Shown here: positions 60,848 to 64,000 of the stretch, in pieces
Position numbering within the stretch: the first letter of the stretch is position 1
Layout: the number at the start of each line of letters is the position of its first letter
Assembly (NCBI RefSeq): GCF_011299095.1
Contig: NZ_CP049889.1
Coordinates: 1-64,000 of the forward strand
Length of the DNA: 64,000 nt
From: Jeotgalibaca porci
GTDB taxonomy: Bacteria; Bacillota; Bacilli; Lactobacillales; Aerococcaceae
Reading direction: 5' to 3'
Notes under the pieces: generated by a model
Databases searched by the model: none
What the model saw: the letters and a program-made list of their open reading frames with translations, nothing else
Told to the model about the DNA's origin: nothing
Translations under genes and position numbers: made by a program

Positions 60848-61021
60848 ATGTCAAAAACAGTTGTTCGTAAAAACGAATCTCTTGACGATGCTCTTCGTCG
60901 CTTTAAACGTACTGTTTCCAAGACAGGTACTCTTCAAGAAGCACGTAAACGGGAATTTTATGAAAAACCAAGTGTAAAACGTAAGAAAAAATCTGAGGCA
61001 GCTAGAAAACGTAAATTCTAA
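60848..61021 (+). CDS. rpsU: Ribosomal protein S21
   Basis: The 57-residue, very basic protein ([20 protein letters not shown] then [20 protein letters not shown]) is full-length bS21. ATG at 60848 follows GGAGGGAG; an upstream GTG-like extension is rejected. It helps 30S initiation. Confidence 0.97.
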   Translation: MSKTVVRKNESLDDALRRFKRTVSKTGTLQEARKREFYEKPSVKRKKKSEAARKRKF

Positions 61022-61044
61022 TAGCCGTTTTTTTCGATAGAGGA

Positions 61045-61075
61045 GGCTGGGACATATGTCCCAGTCTTTTTCTTT
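61045..61075 (+). terminator. Terminator after rpsU
   Basis: CTGGGAC (61047-61053) and GTCCCAG (61058-61064) form a perfect stem followed by TCTTTTTCTTTT. Confidence 0.9.
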
Positions 61076-61151
61076 TATCCTTATTCACGTGTACACTCTT
61101 ATTTTCCGATTAACGTCAGTCTTAAGCTTAAAAGTATCCGGTACTTTATGA

Positions 61152-61157
61152 TATAAT
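61152..61157 (+). promoter_or_regulatory. Extended -10 promoter of the phoH operon
   Basis: TGATATAAT contains a perfect TATAAT at 61152-61157 with the TG extension; no good -35 box is visible. Confidence 0.55.
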
Positions 61158-61200
61158 ATAGTTAAATGTAGAGAAAACGCGGTAGAGGAGTGTAACGTAT

Positions 61201-62181
61201 TTGACTGAAAATGACCAATATCCAGTAACGTTAGAACTTGAAATAGAAGAGGTGGCAGCTCTACCTCAACTCTTGGGATCTCAAGATAAAAATATTTTAC
61301 TATTAGAAGACGCTTTAGATATTATCATTAATACACGCGGCTCTAAAATTGAAATTAAAGGTACTGAAGAAACAGCACCTACAGCAAAATCTTTAATCTT
61401 ACAATTAGTAGCATTAATTAATCGGGGGATTGCAATCTCCCAGAGCGATATTGTTACGGCGATACAAATGGCTAATCGGGGTAATTCGGACTTCTTCTCG
61501 AATCTTTATGAAGAAGAAATCAGTAAAACATATACCGGGAAGGTTATTCGTGCCAAAAATGTTGGTCAAAAGGTTTATTATGAAGCCGTGAAGAAGAATG
61601 ACATTGTTTTCGGAATTGGACCTGCCGGGACCGGAAAAACGTTCTTGGCAGTAGTAATGGCTGTTCAAGCTTTGAAAAAAGGTCAGGTACAAAAAATTAT
61701 TTTGACGAGACCAGCGGTAGAAGCGGGGGAGAACTTAGGCTTCTTGCCAGGCGACTTAAAAGAAAAAGTAGACCCTTACTTAAGACCCGTTTATGATGCG
61801 CTGTATGCGATTTATGGCGTTGAGCATACAACACGCTTAATGGAGCGTGGCGTAATTGAGATTGCACCTCTCGCGTACATGCGGGGAAGAACGTTGGATG
61901 ATGCCTTTGTCATTTTAGATGAGGCACAAAATACAACCGTAGCACAGATGAAGATGTTCTTAACGCGATTAGGGTTTGGCTCGAAAATGATTGTCAATGG
62001 CGATAAAACGCAAATTGACTTGCCGCGTGGCGTGAAATCTGGCTTAATCGATGCGGAGAATAAACTAAAAGGTATATCCGAAATCGCTTTTGTATCTTTT
62101 GATGCACAAGATGTTGTGCGTCATCCAGTGGTAGCACGGATTATTAATGCCTATGACCAGAAAGAGAAGGTTGAAGAATGA
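61201..62181 (+). CDS. phoH: PhoH-family ATPase
   Basis: The 326-residue protein has an N-terminal region (1-110) and an ATPase core with Walker A GPAGTGKT (140-147) and Walker B FVILDEAQN. It is linked to RNA metabolism and ribosome maturation by its fixed neighbour ybeY. The TTG start at 61201 follows AGAGGAG. Confidence 0.92.
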   Translation: MTENDQYPVTLELEIEEVAALPQLLGSQDKNILLLEDALDIIINTRGSKIEIKGTEETAPTAKSLILQLVALINRGIAISQSDIVTAIQMANRGNSDFFSNLYEEEISKTYTGKVIRAKNVGQKVYYEAVKKNDIVFGIGPAGTGKTFLAVVMAVQALKKGQVQKIILTRPAVEAGENLGFLPGDLKEKVDPYLRPVYDALYAIYGVEHTTRLMERGVIEIAPLAYMRGRTLDDAFVILDEAQNTTVAQMKMFLTRLGFGSKMIVNGDKTQIDLPRGVKSGLIDAENKLKGISEIAFVSFDAQDVVRHPVVARIINAYDQKEKVEE

Positions 62182-62666
62182 TTGAAATAGATATGTTTGA
62201 TGAAACGAATACGGTTAAAGAAGAACATCAAAAACTTGTGCATGATGTGGTAGCATTTGCTTCAACATTTTTAGAACTACCAGATAACTCTGAGCTTTCG
62301 ATTACTTTCGTTGACAATAACCGCATTCAAGAGATTAATCGGGAGTACCGGGACAAGGATCAACCGACCGATGTAATCAGTTTTGCAATGAACGATGAAA
62401 CTGATGATGACCTTCCCATCAACTTTGCCTCACTCGGGGAAGACTTCCCGCATAATTTAGGTGATATAATCATTTCTGTTGATAAAACCGCAGAACAAGC
62501 AGAAAGTTTTCAACATAGTTTTGAAAGAGAGTTGGGCTTCCTAGCTTTACACGGGTTCCTCCATTTGAATGGGTACGACCACATGGAGCCTGAAGATGAA
62601 AAAGAAATGTTTGGTCTGCAGAAAGAGATTTTGGATGCATATGGACTTAAAAGAGAAGAATCATAA
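62178..62666 (+). CDS. ybeY: Endoribonuclease YbeY
   Basis: The 162-residue zinc enzyme has the His motif LHGFLHLNGYDH with three His ligands and Arg in the conserved TDVISFAM region. It works in 16S rRNA 3'-end maturation and ribosome quality control. It overlaps phoH by 4 bp. Confidence 0.95.
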   Translation: MIEIDMFDETNTVKEEHQKLVHDVVAFASTFLELPDNSELSITFVDNNRIQEINREYRDKDQPTDVISFAMNDETDDDLPINFASLGEDFPHNLGDIIISVDKTAEQAESFQHSFERELGFLALHGFLHLNGYDHMEPEDEKEMFGLQKEILDAYGLKREES

Positions 62667-63051
62667 ACGAAAACAAAATATTTGGAAAAACACACAATTC
62701 CGTAAATCATTCGGACATGCCTGGGATGGTGTAAAAACGATATGGCAGGAAGAAAGAAACATGCGAAATCATGTTGCTTTTGGTATGCTTCCAATTGTTG
62801 CAGGCTTTTTATTCCGAGTCAGCAATATCGAGTGGATTGTGTTGGTACTCTGTGTGTTTTTAGTCATTATAATGGAGTTTTTAAACACTATAATTGAAAC
62901 AGTCGTTGATATGGTTACGAATTACGAATATCATCCACTGGCAAAAAAAGCGAAAGATATTGCGGCAGGTGCTGTTTTAGTTACCGCATGCTTTACAGTT
63001 GTAATAGCAGCCATCATATTTTTACCAAAATTAATTAAATTAGTATTTTAG
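62641..63051 (+). CDS. dgkA: Diacylglycerol/undecaprenol kinase family protein
   Basis: The 136-residue DgkA-type enzyme has three membrane spans (about 45-60, 62-85, 110-132) and the catalytic VIIMEFLNTIIETVVD with family Glu residues. In Gram-positive bacteria it mainly phosphorylates undecaprenol for wall synthesis. ATG at 62641 or 62635 could start it; both overlap ybeY. Confidence 0.88.
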   Translation: MDLKEKNHKRKQNIWKNTQFRKSFGHAWDGVKTIWQEERNMRNHVAFGMLPIVAGFLFRVSNIEWIVLVLCVFLVIIMEFLNTIIETVVDMVTNYEYHPLAKKAKDIAAGAVLVTACFTVVIAAIIFLPKLIKLVF

Positions 63052-63062
63052 GGGGCAGCTAG

Positions 63063-63974
63063 ATGAGCAAAAAAGAACCATTCAAATCGGGTTTCATCTC
63101 CATTATTGGGAGACCGAACGTTGGGAAATCCACGTTACTTAATCAAATAGTCGGACAAAAAGTGGCAATCATGAGTGATACACCACAAACGACACGTAAT
63201 AAAATTCAAGGTGTCGTTACAACAGAATCCGCGCAAATGGTGTTTATAGATACACCAGGTATTCACAAGCCGAAACATCGCTTGAACGATTTTATGCTAA
63301 AGAGTGCATACAGCACCTTTAATCAAGTTGATATTGTTCTCTTCATGGTGAACGCAGAAGAAGCACGCGGTGGCGGCGATAATTTTATCATGGAACGAAT
63401 TGCAAATATCAAAACGCCAAAATTCTTAATCATTAACAAGATTGATAAGATTCATCCAGAAGCCTTACTCAAGATTATTACGGACTACACGAATGATTAC
63501 GAATTCGACGAGGTTGTTCCTGTATCGGCAAAAAATGGTAATAATGTACAAGCATTGTTGAATACTATTCAAGGCTACTTACCGGAAGGACCGCAATACT
63601 ATCCAGAAGATCAAGTTACCGATCACCCGGAATATTTTGTAGTTTCTGAATTTATCAGAGAAAAAGTACTCCAATTAACGCGTGATGAAATTCCACATTC
63701 TGTAGCAGTAGTCGTGGATTCCATGCAAAAAAATGAAGATAATAAAGTACATGTGTATGCAACGATTGTTGTCGATCGTCCCAGCCAAAAAGGTATTATC
63801 ATTGGTAAAGGCGGAAAAATGCTGAAAGAAATCGGTACACGTGCGCGTCGAGACATCGAAGTGATGTTGGGCGACAAAATATTCCTGGAGCTTTGGGTGA
63901 AAGTGCAACGTGATTGGCGTGACAGACCAACGCACCTCCAAGATTATGGTTACCGTCAGAAAGACTATGAGTAA
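63063..63974 (+). CDS. era: GTPase Era
   Basis: The 303-residue GTPase has G1 GRPNVGKST (16-24), DTPG, NKID and VSAKNG motifs and a C-terminal KH domain ([15 protein letters not shown]). It binds 16S rRNA during 30S assembly. The phoH-ybeY-dgkA-era order is classical for Firmicutes. The window ends 26 bp after its stop. Confidence 0.97.
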   Translation: MSKKEPFKSGFISIIGRPNVGKSTLLNQIVGQKVAIMSDTPQTTRNKIQGVVTTESAQMVFIDTPGIHKPKHRLNDFMLKSAYSTFNQVDIVLFMVNAEEARGGGDNFIMERIANIKTPKFLIINKIDKIHPEALLKIITDYTNDYEFDEVVPVSAKNGNNVQALLNTIQGYLPEGPQYYPEDQVTDHPEYFVVSEFIREKVLQLTRDEIPHSVAVVVDSMQKNEDNKVHVYATIVVDRPSQKGIIIGKGGKMLKEIGTRARRDIEVMLGDKIFLELWVKVQRDWRDRPTHLQDYGYRQKDYE

Positions 63975-64000
63975 AGAGCAAAGTAAAACGTTCGAAGCGA

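Noticed and set aside
1-64000. tRNA genes and insertion sequences
   Set aside because: No cloverleaf-like TTCGA-containing tRNA segment with matching acceptor stem and no transposase gene or terminal inverted repeats were noticed anywhere in the window; a tRNA scan was not run.

Overview
The window reads as a chromosome segment of a low-GC Gram-positive bacterium of the order Lactobacillales. The evidence is a FabT/FabK-type fatty-acid cluster, a GpsB/DUF3013/PrmA/RsmE block, a long RSH (p)ppGpp enzyme followed by Dtd, a T-box-controlled hisS-aspS pair, and B-type RNase P RNA. A Carnobacteriaceae- or Enterococcaceae-like host is an inference; no taxonomic marker was searched.

Positions 1 to about 33,300 are the right-hand part of a temperate siphophage prophage; its integrase lies left of the window. 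A divergent cI/cro switch with three matching 17-bp operators opens it. Tightly packed early genes follow: Sak-type annealing protein, HNH nuclease, replisome organizer, helicase loader, methyltransferase, SSB, RusA, dUTPase, a NrdH-like redoxin, many small unknowns and a DUF722/ArpU-type late regulator. The late region then runs phosphoesterase, terminase, portal, MuF protein, scaffold, capsid, connectors, tail tube, frameshifted tail chaperones, tape measure, Dit, Tal-like protein, receptor-binding protein, holin and amidase endolysin. No broken structural gene was seen.

Three accessory pieces stand out. The MuF head protein carries a C-terminal zincin (anthrax-lethal-factor-like HExxH...EFFAE) extension, followed without a gap by a small candidate immunity gene. 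The receptor-binding protein ends in an SGNH esterase domain. Next to it sits a membrane acyltransferase with its own promoter, in a segment bounded by a 17-bp near-perfect direct repeat, which looks like a lysogenic-conversion cassette.

Positions 33,800-43,540 hold the complete type II fatty-acid synthesis operon (fabT-fabH-acpP-fabK-fabD-fabG-fabF-accB-fabZ-accC-accD-accA). It is driven by a TTGACA/TATAGT promoter overlapped by two FabT boxes and closed by a strong terminator.

Positions 43,570-64,000 are housekeeping genes: a TPR protein, cold-shock protein plus RNase H-like protein, an RlmL-type methyltransferase, rnpB, gpsB, DUF3013-prmA-rsmE, deoC, rel-dtd, a cell-wall amidase, T-box-hisS-aspS, nfo, the convergent PPDK regulator, zur, rpsU, and phoH-ybeY-dgkA-era. 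An unusual 51-bp tandem palindromic repeat lies between dtd and the amidase gene.
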